Source: Paraferrimonas sp. SM1919
GTDB lineage: Bacteria > Pseudomonadota > Gammaproteobacteria > Enterobacterales > Shewanellaceae
DNA: 56,594 bases
NCBI RefSeq assembly: GCF_010993985.1
Contig: NZ_WINH01000026.1
Coordinates: 1 to 56,594, forward strand
Direction: 5' to 3'
Shown: piece after piece, positions 45,226 through 54,446 of the stretch
How positions within the stretch are numbered: the first letter of the stretch is position 1
Layout of the letters: each line of letters opens with the position of its first letter
Notes under the pieces: model-generated
Told to the model about the DNA's origin: nothing
Databases searched by the model: none
The model's input: the letters and a program-made list of their open reading frames with translations, nothing else
Position numbers and translations under genes: made by a program

Positions 45226-47109
45226 ATGCGTTTATCAAAATTAACCAGTTCTATTGTAGTTTCACTTGCCCTTGTTGCCGGGTGTAGTGAAGCGCCTAAA
45301 AAGCAAACGAATCAAGCCGTCACAGTTGAAGTGCAGATGCAATCTAAGCCAGTTATTTATCAGGTGTTTACCCGTCTGTGGGGTAACCAGAACGATACCA
45401 ACAAGCCTTGGGGTACCATTGAAGAAAACGGCGTAGGTAAATTTAACGACTTTAACGATGCGGCACTTGAAGCCATTAAAGAGCTTGGCTCTACCCATGT
45501 TTGGTACACGGGGGTATTACACCATGGCGTGATCCGTGATTACACCGATTACGGTATCGCTAATGACGATCCAGACGTCGTTAAAGGTCGCGCTGGCTCG
45601 CCTTACGCCATTAAAGATTACTACAACGTCAACCCAGATATGGCGGTTGACCCTGCTGCACGTATGGCAGAGTTTGAAGCCCTGATTGCCCGTACCCATA
45701 AGCATGGCATGAAGGTGATCATTGATATCGTGCCGAACCATGTGGCCCGTAACTACGCCTCAACTTCTAAGCCTGAGGGCGTGGTAGACCTAGGTGCCAA
45801 CGACGACACTTCGGTTACTTACGCTCGCAATAACGACTTTTACTACGTAGAAGGCCAAGACTTTATCGTGCCTGACGTATCTAAAGGTGATGCACCTCTA
45901 GGTGGCGAAGCCCACCCATTAGCAGACGGTAAATTTGCCGAAAGCCCAGCGAAATGGACAGGCAACGGCGCCCGCGCAGCCCAGCCAAATATGCATGACT
46001 GGTATGAAACCGTAAAAATTAACTATGGCGTGCGCCCTGATGGCAGCGAAGATTTCCCACAAATGGATGACAGCTTCCGCAATGCGCCAACCTCAGCCCA
46101 TTATGATTTCTGGCAGGGTAAAGACGTGCCACCAAGCTGGCACAAAATGCGTGACATAGCCTTTTTCTGGCTGGATAAGGGCGTAGATGGCTTCCGTTTT
46201 GATATGGCAGAAATGGTTCCTGCGGAGTTTTGGAGCTACCTAAATAGTCACATTAAACACAAGAATCCTGATGCAGCATTGGTGGCAGAAGTTTACAACC
46301 CAACCCTGTACAAAGAGTACATCGATATCGGTCGTATGGATTATCTGTACGACAAAGTGGGTTTTTACGATGCATTGAAACTGGTTATGCAGGATAAAGG
46401 CGGCCTTGAGAAGGTGATTGCAGAGCACGACAAGGTGCTGGACATTGAAGAGCACATGCTGCATTTCCTTGAGAACCACGATGAGCAACGTATTGCTTCT
46501 CCAGACTTTGCCGGTGATGCCGAAATGGGCCGCCCAGCTATGGTTTACTCAACCCTAGTAGGTACTTCACCAACGCTGATGTACTTCGCTCAAGAGTTTG
46601 GCGAAGACGGTAGTGAGATGGCCGGTTTTGGTAAGCCAACCCGTACCTCTATTTTTGATTACGTAGGCGTGCCTTCGCTCATTCGCTTTAACAATGGCGG
46701 CAACTGGGACGGCGGTAAATCAACCGATAGCGAACTTAAACTGCATGACTTCTACAAGCGTCTGCTACCACTTAGCAAGCTAGAATCAGTTCGTGAAGGT
46801 GAGTACTTACCTCTGTTCAGCCAAAACCTAGCTGCAGGTACTGACTACCCACAAAAAGTGAACGTATTTGCCCGTTACACGGATAGCGAAAAGCTGGTAG
46901 TACTAAACAACTTCTCCTACGACAAGCAAAGCTTCACCCTAACCATTCCTAGCGATTTGGCAACGAGTTGGAAGCTAGATAACAGCCAAGCATTCAGCGA
47001 TGTCCTAAACAGTAAGGGCGATATTACCTTTACTAAGGGTGACAATGGCTACACGGCTGCTATTGAACTTGATGGCCTACAAAGCGCGGTTTACCGTTTA
47101 GCAAAATAA
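45226..47109 (+). CDS. GH13 alpha-amylase family lipoprotein
   Basis: The 627-residue protein has a lipobox (LVAGC, Cys20) and should be membrane-anchored outside the cytoplasm. The GH13 barrel begins VIYQVFTRLWGNQND. Region I is VIIDIVPNHVARNY, region II GFRFDMAEMVP with nucleophile Asp326, region III LVAEVYNP with Glu355, and region IV LENHDEQR with Asp419. The exact specificity (alpha-amylase, neopullulanase or maltogenic type) cannot be told from motifs. A terminator-like hairpin separates it from the GH31 gene 53 bp downstream. Confidence 0.93.
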   Translation: MRLSKLTSSIVVSLALVAGCSEAPKKQTNQAVTVEVQMQSKPVIYQVFTRLWGNQNDTNKPWGTIEENGVGKFNDFNDAALEAIKELGSTHVWYTGVLHHGVIRDYTDYGIANDDPDVVKGRAGSPYAIKDYYNVNPDMAVDPAARMAEFEALIARTHKHGMKVIIDIVPNHVARNYASTSKPEGVVDLGANDDTSVTYARNNDFYYVEGQDFIVPDVSKGDAPLGGEAHPLADGKFAESPAKWTGNGARAAQPNMHDWYETVKINYGVRPDGSEDFPQMDDSFRNAPTSAHYDFWQGKDVPPSWHKMRDIAFFWLDKGVDGFRFDMAEMVPAEFWSYLNSHIKHKNPDAALVAEVYNPTLYKEYIDIGRMDYLYDKVGFYDALKLVMQDKGGLEKVIAEHDKVLDIEEHMLHFLENHDEQRIASPDFAGDAEMGRPAMVYSTLVGTSPTLMYFAQEFGEDGSEMAGFGKPTRTSIFDYVGVPSLIRFNNGGNWDGGKSTDSELKLHDFYKRLLPLSKLESVREGEYLPLFSQNLAAGTDYPQKVNVFARYTDSEKLVVLNNFSYDKQSFTLTIPSDLATSWKLDNSQAFSDVLNSKGDITFTKGDNGYTAAIELDGLQSAVYRLAK

Positions 47110-47120
47110 TTATTGCTTAT

Positions 47121-47149
47121 AAGCGCCCATCTTAATCGGGCGCTTTTTT
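47121..47149 (+). terminator. intra-cluster terminator between the amylase and GH31 genes
   Basis: AAGCGCCC-N9-GGGCGCTT followed by T residues, 11 bp after the amylase stop and 14 bp before the GH31 start. It probably lowers rather than stops downstream expression. Confidence 0.8.
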
Positions 47150-47162
47150 GCAGGAAAAATAA

Positions 47163-49535
47163 ATGAAGATAACAAAATTACAATACTCATTAATTGCTGC
47201 GGGCATGATGGCTCTACCAGCACTGTCGGCCGATTATGTGTCGCACACCTTAAATAATGGTGCGCTGACTATTTACACTGACGAAGGTAAGCTAAAACTA
47301 ACGCCACAGCATGATGGCGCGATGGAGGTCTTTTACCAAAAGCAGCACATGAAGCAGCTGCCAAGTTATGCCATTGCGGGTAAACCACAGCAGGTGGCAA
47401 CCAGTGTCAAAGCGTCAAGCAAAGCCATTACCTTTACTGCAGGTGACATGCAGGCCGTGGTTGATAAAAGCCCAGTGCGCATTAGCTACTTCTATAAAGG
47501 CGAGCCACTAGTAAACGAAGAAGTGGGCTTTTTTGCCACTGAGACCATGCGTGGTTTCCGCTTTGAACTTGAAGATGGTGAAAAATTGCTTGGTGCAGGC
47601 CAACGTGTATTAGGTATGGACCGTCGTGGTCACCGCTTACCGCTTTATAACCGTGCCCACTATGGTTACGAGACGGAATCTAAGCAAATGTACTTCAGCT
47701 TGCCTGCGGTAATGAGTTCAAACAAATATTCCATCATGTTTGATAACTCAGCAACGGGGCATATTGACCTTGGTGCCACTGAAGCAGACATCTTACAATT
47801 TGAAGCTGTCGCAGGGCGTACATCGTACGTGGTGAGCGCTGCAGATTCTTTCCCAGAATTAGTAGAAGCGAACGCGGAAGTCACCGGTTTACAGCCTTTA
47901 CCAAGCCGCTGGAGCCTAGGTAATTTTGCTTCACGCTTTGGGTACCGCACTCAGGCAGAAGCCACCCAAGTGGTGAATGACTTTATTAAAAAAGACATTC
48001 CCCTAGACGCCATCGTGCTGGATTTATACTGGTTTGGTAAAGACATCAAGGGCCATATGGGTAACCTTGACTGGGATAAAGAAGCTTGGCCGGATCCAGA
48101 GCAAATGATTGCGGATTTTAAAGCTAAAGGCGTTAAAACTATCCTGATTTCAGAACCTTTTGTGCTAACCAGCTCAAAGCGTTGGGAAGAGGCGGTACAA
48201 CAAAATGTACTAGCCAAAGGCTTAAACGGTAAGCCAAAGACCTTTGATTTTTACTTTGGTAACACTGGCTTGATTGATGTGTTCCATAAAGACGGTCAAA
48301 AATGGCTATCAGGCATTTACTCAGACTTGGCCGACCAAGGCGTAGCAGGCTGGTGGGGCGATTTAGGTGAGCCAGAGGTGCATCCATCAGACACCATCCA
48401 TGCGGTAGGCAGCGCGGATGAAATCCACAATGCCTATGGTCACCAGTGGGCTAAGATGGTTGCGCAATTTGAAGCGCAAAAACGCCCTGAAAATCGCCCA
48501 TTTATTATGATGCGTGCCGGTTTCTTAGGCTCACAACGTTACGGTATGATCCCGTGGACGGGCGATGTTAACCGTACTTGGGGCGGCCTAAAACCACAGG
48601 TTGAGCTGGCTCTACAAATGGGCATGTTTGGCTTTGGTTACATTCACTCGGACCTTGGTGGTTTTGCTGGTGGCGAGACCTTTGACAGCGAGCTTTATAC
48701 CCGTTGGCTACAGTTTGGTTCATTCCAGCCGGTATACCGCCCACACGGTCAAGAACACATCGCCCCTGAGCCTATTTTCCACGATGAAAAGACGCAAGCC
48801 ATAGTGAAGCGCTTTATTAAACTGCGCTACCAAATGCTGCCGTACAACTACACCCTGAGTTTTGAAAACTCAACTAAGGGTACGCCGTTAATGCGTCCAG
48901 TGTTCTACCACCACAATGATGCCAGCCTAGATAATAAAGATTCTTACCTATGGGGCGAGAATTTCCTCGTAACCCCAGTAGTCGATGCTGGCGTGGAAAC
49001 CGTTAATACCGAGCTACCAAAGGGCGTATGGTTTGATTACTTTAATGGTCAGCGTTTTGAAGGTGGCAAAACTGTAACCACTAAAACTGATATTGAAACC
49101 CTACCGGTATTTGTAAAGGCAGGTAGCTTTATCCCTATGGTAGCTTCAGTGCAATCGGCGGATAACTACTCTTCGAAAGCATTAACTCTGCACCACTATG
49201 TGGATGCCAGCGTCAATGCGGCCAAAGGCCAAATGTTTGAAGACGATGGCGTAAGTGTTAACACCATCGAGTCTGGCAATTACCGCCTGTTCGGTTTTGA
49301 AGCTGCCCGTGCAGATGATAACTATGCCATCAGCATTAACGCTTCAGGTAAAGGTTACCAAGGGGAGCCCCAATCTCGTGAGCTGACCCTAGTGCTGCAT
49401 CACTTTGGCGCTAAGCCGACAAAGGTTACCATTAATAATCAAAGCGTTGATTTTGATTTTGATAAAAGCAGCGGTAAGTTAACGGTTAAGACTGAACTTA
49501 ATAACAACGGATTAAAACTAGTCGTTAAGTCTTAA
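47163..49535 (+). CDS. periplasmic GH31 alpha-glucosidase
   Basis: The 790-residue protein has a Sec signal peptide (cut after LSA, about residue 22), so it acts in the periplasm. The GH31 barrel has the catalytic nucleophile Asp400 in GWWGDLGEPEVHP and the acid/base Asp468 in PWTGDVNR, with MRAGFLGSQRYG before it and the proximal C-terminal domain LPKGVWFDYFNG. Such enzymes release glucose from the non-reducing ends of maltodextrins. It sits between the amylase and the permease. Confidence 0.93.
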   Translation: MKITKLQYSLIAAGMMALPALSADYVSHTLNNGALTIYTDEGKLKLTPQHDGAMEVFYQKQHMKQLPSYAIAGKPQQVATSVKASSKAITFTAGDMQAVVDKSPVRISYFYKGEPLVNEEVGFFATETMRGFRFELEDGEKLLGAGQRVLGMDRRGHRLPLYNRAHYGYETESKQMYFSLPAVMSSNKYSIMFDNSATGHIDLGATEADILQFEAVAGRTSYVVSAADSFPELVEANAEVTGLQPLPSRWSLGNFASRFGYRTQAEATQVVNDFIKKDIPLDAIVLDLYWFGKDIKGHMGNLDWDKEAWPDPEQMIADFKAKGVKTILISEPFVLTSSKRWEEAVQQNVLAKGLNGKPKTFDFYFGNTGLIDVFHKDGQKWLSGIYSDLADQGVAGWWGDLGEPEVHPSDTIHAVGSADEIHNAYGHQWAKMVAQFEAQKRPENRPFIMMRAGFLGSQRYGMIPWTGDVNRTWGGLKPQVELALQMGMFGFGYIHSDLGGFAGGETFDSELYTRWLQFGSFQPVYRPHGQEHIAPEPIFHDEKTQAIVKRFIKLRYQMLPYNYTLSFENSTKGTPLMRPVFYHHNDASLDNKDSYLWGENFLVTPVVDAGVETVNTELPKGVWFDYFNGQRFEGGKTVTTKTDIETLPVFVKAGSFIPMVASVQSADNYSSKALTLHHYVDASVNAAKGQMFEDDGVSVNTIESGNYRLFGFEAARADDNYAISINASGKGYQGEPQSRELTLVLHHFGAKPTKVTINNQSVDFDFDKSSGKLTVKTELNNNGLKLVVKS

Positions 49536-49546
49536 TTATCAAAAAT

Positions 49547-49573
49547 GCCAAACCCATTAAGGGTTTGGCTTTT
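49547..49573 (+). terminator. intra-cluster terminator between the GH31 gene and the permease
   Basis: A 9-bp stem (GCCAAACCC / GGGTTTGGC) with a 5-nt loop and four T residues, just after the GH31 stop and 28 bp before the permease start. Confidence 0.8.
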
Positions 49574-49600
49574 GCATTACAACATCATGGAAATGATTAA

Positions 49601-51106
49601 ATGAGTCAAAATACTTTTGAAAGACCAAATTTAAGCTTCTGGCAAATTTGGAACATGTGCTTCGGCTTTCTAGGCATTCAATTTGGTTTTGCCCTTCAAA
49701 GCTCGAACATGAGCCGTATTTTCCAGTCCCTAGGGGCGGAAATGGATCAAATCCCACTATTGTGGATTGCCGCGCCAATTACTGGCCTGATTGTGCAACC
49801 AATTGTGGGTTATTTTTCAGATAGAACCTGGACTGGGTTAGGTCGTCGTCGCCCGTATTTCTTATACGGTGCTATTGCTACCTCTATTGCCCTTATCTTT
49901 ATGCCTAACTCGCCAACCCTATGGATTGCGGCGGGTATGCTATGGATTCTAGATGCGTCGATTAACGTGTCTATGGAACCATTCCGTGCGTTTGTGGGGG
50001 ATCAACTTAACGAGAAGCAACGTCCTACTGGTTATGCCATGCAAAGCTTCTTTATCGGTATTGGTGCGGTTGTAGCGTCAATGCTGCCGTGGATCTTTGC
50101 TAATTGGTTTGGTGTATCGAACTCAGCCGTTGACGGTGGCCTACCGGATTCGGTGACTTACTCTTTCTACGCCGGTGCTGTGGTATTGTTTTTAGCGGTT
50201 GGCTGGACGGTACTTAAATCTAAAGAGTACACCCCTGAAGAGTTAGCCCGTTTTGATGGTATTGACGAGGAAGCTGAGGCTAATGAGCCTGGCCTGGCAA
50301 GTGCTAAGTTTGCCAAACTAGGTGCGATTTACCTAGCCGTTGGTGCAGTGCTTACAGCTGTGGTAAATGTGCAGGACGCGGATCAGCAACTTTATATACT
50401 ATCTATCGGACTGATGGTGTTTGGTGTGGTGCAGTTAATCGTTGCCAAAATCAAATCATCGAAAGGTGAGCTACCTGGCCTATGGCGCGTGTTTGACGAT
50501 TTATACATGATGCCAAGCACCATGAAGCAACTGGCGGTGGTGCAGTTCTTCTCTTGGTTTGGTTTATTTGCCATGTGGATTTACACCACAGCGGCAGTCA
50601 CCTCATTCCATTTTGGCACCACAGATACTAGCTCGGATGCCTACAACGAAGGCGCCAACTGGGTAGGGGTACTGTTTGCTTCTTACAACGCGTTTTCTGT
50701 GGTTGCGGCGATGCTTATTCCTGTGTTTATTCGCTTTATTGGCATTCGTTTATCGCACTCGGTCAACCTACTACTGGGCGCTGCCGGTTTTGCCTCATTC
50801 CTAGTGATTGAAAATGCCGATTACCTGATCATTTCTATGGTGGGTATTGGCTTTGCGTGGGCCTCTATTTTGTCACTGCCATATGCAATGCTTTCAAACT
50901 CGATTAAAGCTAACAAGATGGGTACTTACATGGGGATTTTTAACTTCTTCATTGTATTGCCACAAATTTTAGCGGCGACCATCTTAGGTTTATTGGTGAA
51001 ATACCTATTTAATAATGAACCAATCTACGCCCTATTAATCGGTGCAATCAGCTTCGTGATTGCGGCGTTAAGCGTGGCCTTTGTTAAGCCAGTACAAAAA
51101 CAATAA
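49601..51106 (+). CDS. MFS sugar permease (GPH/SLC45-like, maltose transporter type)
   Basis: The 501-residue inner membrane protein has about 12 helices and begins PNLSFWQIWNMCFGFLGIQFGFALQ (split), as in the maltose/sucrose:H+ symporter-like proteins found beside TonB receptors. The loop between helices 2 and 3, GYFSDRTWTGLGRRRPYF, is the SLC45/GPH form of the MFS signature. It should bring maltose or maltodextrins into the cytoplasm for the GH13 alpha-glucosidase. The next gene starts 21 bp after its stop. Confidence 0.93.
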   Translation: MSQNTFERPNLSFWQIWNMCFGFLGIQFGFALQSSNMSRIFQSLGAEMDQIPLLWIAAPITGLIVQPIVGYFSDRTWTGLGRRRPYFLYGAIATSIALIFMPNSPTLWIAAGMLWILDASINVSMEPFRAFVGDQLNEKQRPTGYAMQSFFIGIGAVVASMLPWIFANWFGVSNSAVDGGLPDSVTYSFYAGAVVLFLAVGWTVLKSKEYTPEELARFDGIDEEAEANEPGLASAKFAKLGAIYLAVGAVLTAVVNVQDADQQLYILSIGLMVFGVVQLIVAKIKSSKGELPGLWRVFDDLYMMPSTMKQLAVVQFFSWFGLFAMWIYTTAAVTSFHFGTTDTSSDAYNEGANWVGVLFASYNAFSVVAAMLIPVFIRFIGIRLSHSVNLLLGAAGFASFLVIENADYLIISMVGIGFAWASILSLPYAMLSNSIKANKMGTYMGIFNFFIVLPQILAATILGLLVKYLFNNEPIYALLIGAISFVIAALSVAFVKPVQKQ

Positions 51107-51127
51107 TTTTTGTTGAAGGGAATTTAC

Positions 51128-52798
51128 ATGAAGAAGTTTACGCTAGCGCCGTTAGCCGCTTTAATACTGATGGGCTGCGGTGAAACGACTGCTGATAATG
51201 AGTCAGCCGTTGAGTTTTACGGCACTAAACATCCATTTGCCAAAGAGTCGGTGTACTTTTTAATGACCGACCGCTTTGTTGATGGTGATAAGTCCAATAA
51301 CCATGAAACCCAAGGCGGTGAGTTTGGTAATGCGACCCATACGTTTAACCGTGAGCTAAAGGGCCCAGATGGCAAAACCGCCAACGTGGGTTATCTAGGC
51401 GGTGACTACCAAGGTGTGCTTAATAACGCCGATTACATTGCGGATATGGGCTTTACTTCCATTTGGCTAACGCCAATTTGGGACAACCCAGATGAAGCCT
51501 TTACTGGCGGCACCCCAATTGAATTTGGCGGCATGTTTAAAGATGGCGGTAAAACTGGTTACCATGGCTATTGGGGCGTTAACTTCTTCAAAGAAGATGA
51601 GCACTGGGTAAGTGAAGGTTTAGGTTTTAAAGAGTACAGCCAAACCCTGCGTGATAAGCATGGCATTAAAACCATTATGGACATTGTGGCCAACCACGGT
51701 AGCCCAAGTTTTACCATGGAAAGCCAGCAACCTAAGTTTGGTAAAATCTTCGACCAAGACGGCACTTTGATTGCCGATCACCAAAATGTGATGCCGCAGG
51801 ACTTGGATGACAATAATCCAATGCATGACTTTTTTAACCGTAAAAAAGACATTGCCGAGCTGTCTGACTTTAACCAAGACAACCCAGCGGTAGTGGATTA
51901 CCTAACCCGTGCTTACCTGCACTGGATTGACCAAGGTGCAGATGCGTTCCGCGTGGATACCATTAAGCACATGCCGCATCACTTCTGGAAGCAAATTAGC
52001 GATAACATTCGCGCTGAGCATCCAGATTTCTTTATGTTTGGTGAAAGCTTTGACTACAACGCCAACTTTATTGCCCAGCATACCTTAGAGAAGAATGGCG
52101 CTTATTCAGTGCTGGATTTCCCGCTAAAAGAACAAATGCTGAAAACCTTTGAAAATAAGGACTCAGACTTTGCCGATTTAGCCCCAGCATTGCATTTAAC
52201 CCATGGCCCATACCGTAATGTGTACGAACTCACTACGTTCTATGACAACCATGATATGGCGCGCATGAATGCCGATGATAACGGCTTTATTGATGCCCAT
52301 AACCTGTTATTTACTGCCCGTGGTATTCCGGTGGTTTACTACGGCTCTGAAATGGGCTTTATGCGTGGTACAGGCGAGCATGCGGGTAACCGTAACTACT
52401 TTGGCCAAGACAATGTCGAGCTGGCAGCGCAGCATCAAATCCATGCCAAACTCAGCCGCATTGCTAACCTGCGCAAAGTTACCCCAACACTGCAATCTGG
52501 CGTGCAGCTAAACCTAGAATTTAGCGGCGATAAAGCCAGCTTCTTACGTGTTTTAGGCACTAAAGATAACGCTGAAGTATCACTGGTGCTGTTGAACAAA
52601 GGCGATATTGCCGCTGAATTTAGCGTGGCTGATTTACCCCAAGGCCGTTGGCAGTCACTACTGTCTGATGATGGCATGGGTATTAAAGGCGAACTTAAAG
52701 CCACAGTAGCTCCCCACGATGTGCAAGTATGGCATTACCAAGGTGTGTTAACCGACAGCCTGACTGAGAAGTTAGCGTATCAGATGGAAAACAAATAG
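51128..52798 (+). CDS. GH13 amylase/cyclomaltodextrinase-like lipoprotein
   Basis: The start at 51128 gives a clean lipoprotein signal (MKKFTLAPLAALILMGCG, Cys17), while a frame starting 18 bp earlier lacks it. The 556-residue GH13 enzyme has region I IMDIVANHGSPS, region II AFRVDTIKHM with Asp277, region III FGESF with Glu306 and region IV FYDNHDMARM with Asp376. The VYFLMTDRFVDGDKSNN start resembles the cyclodextrin glucanotransferase/alpha-amylase branch. It differs from the 45226 enzyme in all motifs, so the two are not recent duplicates. It ends the rightward hydrolase run. Confidence 0.92.
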   Translation: MKKFTLAPLAALILMGCGETTADNESAVEFYGTKHPFAKESVYFLMTDRFVDGDKSNNHETQGGEFGNATHTFNRELKGPDGKTANVGYLGGDYQGVLNNADYIADMGFTSIWLTPIWDNPDEAFTGGTPIEFGGMFKDGGKTGYHGYWGVNFFKEDEHWVSEGLGFKEYSQTLRDKHGIKTIMDIVANHGSPSFTMESQQPKFGKIFDQDGTLIADHQNVMPQDLDDNNPMHDFFNRKKDIAELSDFNQDNPAVVDYLTRAYLHWIDQGADAFRVDTIKHMPHHFWKQISDNIRAEHPDFFMFGESFDYNANFIAQHTLEKNGAYSVLDFPLKEQMLKTFENKDSDFADLAPALHLTHGPYRNVYELTTFYDNHDMARMNADDNGFIDAHNLLFTARGIPVVYYGSEMGFMRGTGEHAGNRNYFGQDNVELAAQHQIHAKLSRIANLRKVTPTLQSGVQLNLEFSGDKASFLRVLGTKDNAEVSLVLLNKGDIAAEFSVADLPQGRWQSLLSDDGMGIKGELKATVAPHDVQVWHYQGVLTDSLTEKLAYQMENK

Positions 52799-52867
52799 GT
52801 TTTCAGGGACTAGGTTGCGAGGGGCTAGGGCGCTTCGCTTTTAAGTACTTGGCTCAAAACGATCTAC

Positions 52868-52899
52868 AAAGCGCTGCCCGAAAGGGGGGCGCTTTTTTT
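52868..52899 (+). terminator. terminator of the hydrolase-permease cluster
   Basis: A GC-rich stem AAAGCGC.GCCC-GAAA-GGG..GCGCTTT with seven T residues, 70 bp after the last stop. It marks the boundary to the AT-rich accessory region. Confidence 0.88.
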
Positions 52900-53058
52900 G
52901 TATTTGAGGAGGAGAGGAAGTTAGTAAATTGAACCATCAGCTTAAATTTTGGGATCACACCAAGATGAATAATCGTTAATTGATGCTCAGGTTTTAGTGT
53001 TGTAGATTATTGATTAGTGATTGATATTTGGCTTGTCTAGCCGTGGGAAGAAAATTAA

Positions 53059-53883
53059 ATGTTACTCAATAGAATGCTGTGGACTGTTATGTTGTTAACA
53101 ATGTTTGAATCAGCAGAAGCCGCCAGTTTTGATTGTGCTAAACGTTCAACATCTGTCGAAAACCTTATATGTTATGATGACGAGCTTGGAGAGCTGGATG
53201 TAAAGTTATCTAAAATATACAGGGATATTCGTAATGCGCTTCCAAAGCATGAAGCTGAGAGCTTTGTTTCAACTCAGAGGGATTGGCTTAAGGTAAGAAA
53301 CGGTCTATGTACATCTGTTTATTCTTGTATGGGTTCATACTCAAGAAGGTATATAGAGCTCAAACAAATATTAGATAGGGTTTTACTTAAAGAAAGCATT
53401 ATTAATGCGAAAACTAATGATGAAGTTGATTATCCTCTCTTTTATAACTATGCAAGCAAGTTTTTTCTTGATGAAAAATCATCATTTTTTAGGGAGAAAA
53501 AGCCTAAGCATATGATTTTAGAGGTTCTACCTGTGATAACTCAGCTTCCAGAAGAGATTGATAAGCAAGATAGTATAGTTATTATCTCTAGTTGCAGAAT
53601 ACATTCATGCGATGAAAAGTCTGGAATGTTAATTGATTTGGATACAATGGAGTCTATGGCTTTTGTACTTCACTATATTGACGAATATGGTGAGTTGTCT
53701 TTTTCTAAATTTGAAAATGAAAGATTTTCGATGGATGGAATTATAACTTTTATATATAAAGATGAGGCCTTTTTAAATAAGAATAGAGAGAAAGCGTTAG
53801 ATTACATAAAATCAAAAATTGAATATAACCTCAGGGAGCTGACGGTAAAGGAACGTTTGATAAAATCAAAGGAATATATATAG
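53059..53883 (+). CDS. secreted protein with LprI/DUF1311-like domain
   Basis: The 274-residue protein has a signal peptide (cut near AEA-ASF, residue 22). Residues about 24-110 match the LprI (lysozyme-inhibitor-like, DUF1311) pattern: FDCAKRSTSVENLICYDDEL, LDVKLSKIYR, TQRDWLKVRNGLC, with the usual cysteines. The remaining 160 residues are Lys/Glu-rich and unrecognised. LprI-like domains protect against lysozyme-type enzymes in some bacteria, so an immunity role fits the neighbourhood but is inference. The stop codon lies in the first copy of the local direct repeat. Base use is visibly AT-rich compared with the starch locus. Confidence 0.75.
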   Translation: MLLNRMLWTVMLLTMFESAEAASFDCAKRSTSVENLICYDDELGELDVKLSKIYRDIRNALPKHEAESFVSTQRDWLKVRNGLCTSVYSCMGSYSRRYIELKQILDRVLLKESIINAKTNDEVDYPLFYNYASKFFLDEKSSFFREKKPKHMILEVLPVITQLPEEIDKQDSIVIISSCRIHSCDEKSGMLIDLDTMESMAFVLHYIDEYGELSFSKFENERFSMDGIITFIYKDEAFLNKNREKALDYIKSKIEYNLRELTVKERLIKSKEYI

Positions 53884-53899
53884 ACAGCCATAATTAATT
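53880..53899 (+). repeat. direct repeat copy 1
   Basis: ATAGACAGCCATAATTAATT, identical over 20 bp to copy 3 at 56340-56359. It supplies the stop of the LprI-like gene and marks the left edge of the DUF2235 fragment. Confidence 0.85.
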
Positions 53900-54446
53900 A
53901 CTTAATTTAGAACTCCCTACAGATAAGTTAAATAATTTTAGTGCTGTTCATATTGTTGCACAGCATGAATACAGAAGCTCATTTGGTCTAAATTTAGTTG
54001 ATGATTCACCAGATAATATTTTAACTATAAGTGGGTTGGGAGCTCATTCGGATGTGGGTGGTGGCTATCTTGACAACGATAACTTAGCTCAGTTAAATTT
54101 TCTGAAAGCTATGAATGCAATAAATGGAATGGATAGTAACCAAAATGATCTTATATTGGGAGTAAATGATATGCGTCAATTTATTGATGGTGGCGAAAAG
54201 GGTATTAATGAATCTCGTACAGCATATGAACATGGTGATAAAGTGCAAAAAAGGATTTTTAATCTCAAGCCTGATGCAGATACTCATTTTAAATATCATG
54301 ATTCATCAGCTAGTTTCCCACATTTTGCATTACCTTATGAAGGCTTCAAACAAATCTTGCATACTACAATATTCGGTAGCACACCTGATAGGCCAATTTA
54401 TGGAGTAAGTTATGATTTGGAGCTTGAGACTCTAAAATATGAATAG
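53898..54446 (+). pseudogene. 5'-truncated DUF2235 (Tle1-type) lipase domain protein
   Basis: The frame is open for 182 codons from just after the direct repeat, but it has no proper start; the first plausible initiator is a TTG inside the conserved core. The segment HIVAQHEYRSSFGL...ISGLGAHSDVGGGY is the DUF2235 pattern in which GAHSDVGGGY carries the catalytic Asp of type VI secretion phospholipases (Tle1 group). The N-terminal half, with the nucleophilic GxSxG serine, is missing. This is the tail of an effector gene left by recombination at the repeat. The last 8 bp overlap the following lipoprotein start, as in effector-immunity pairs. Confidence 0.75.

Noticed and set aside
45226..52798. 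The two GH13 lipoproteins as duplicates
   Set aside because: Their four catalytic regions differ at most non-invariant positions and they belong to different GH13 branches.
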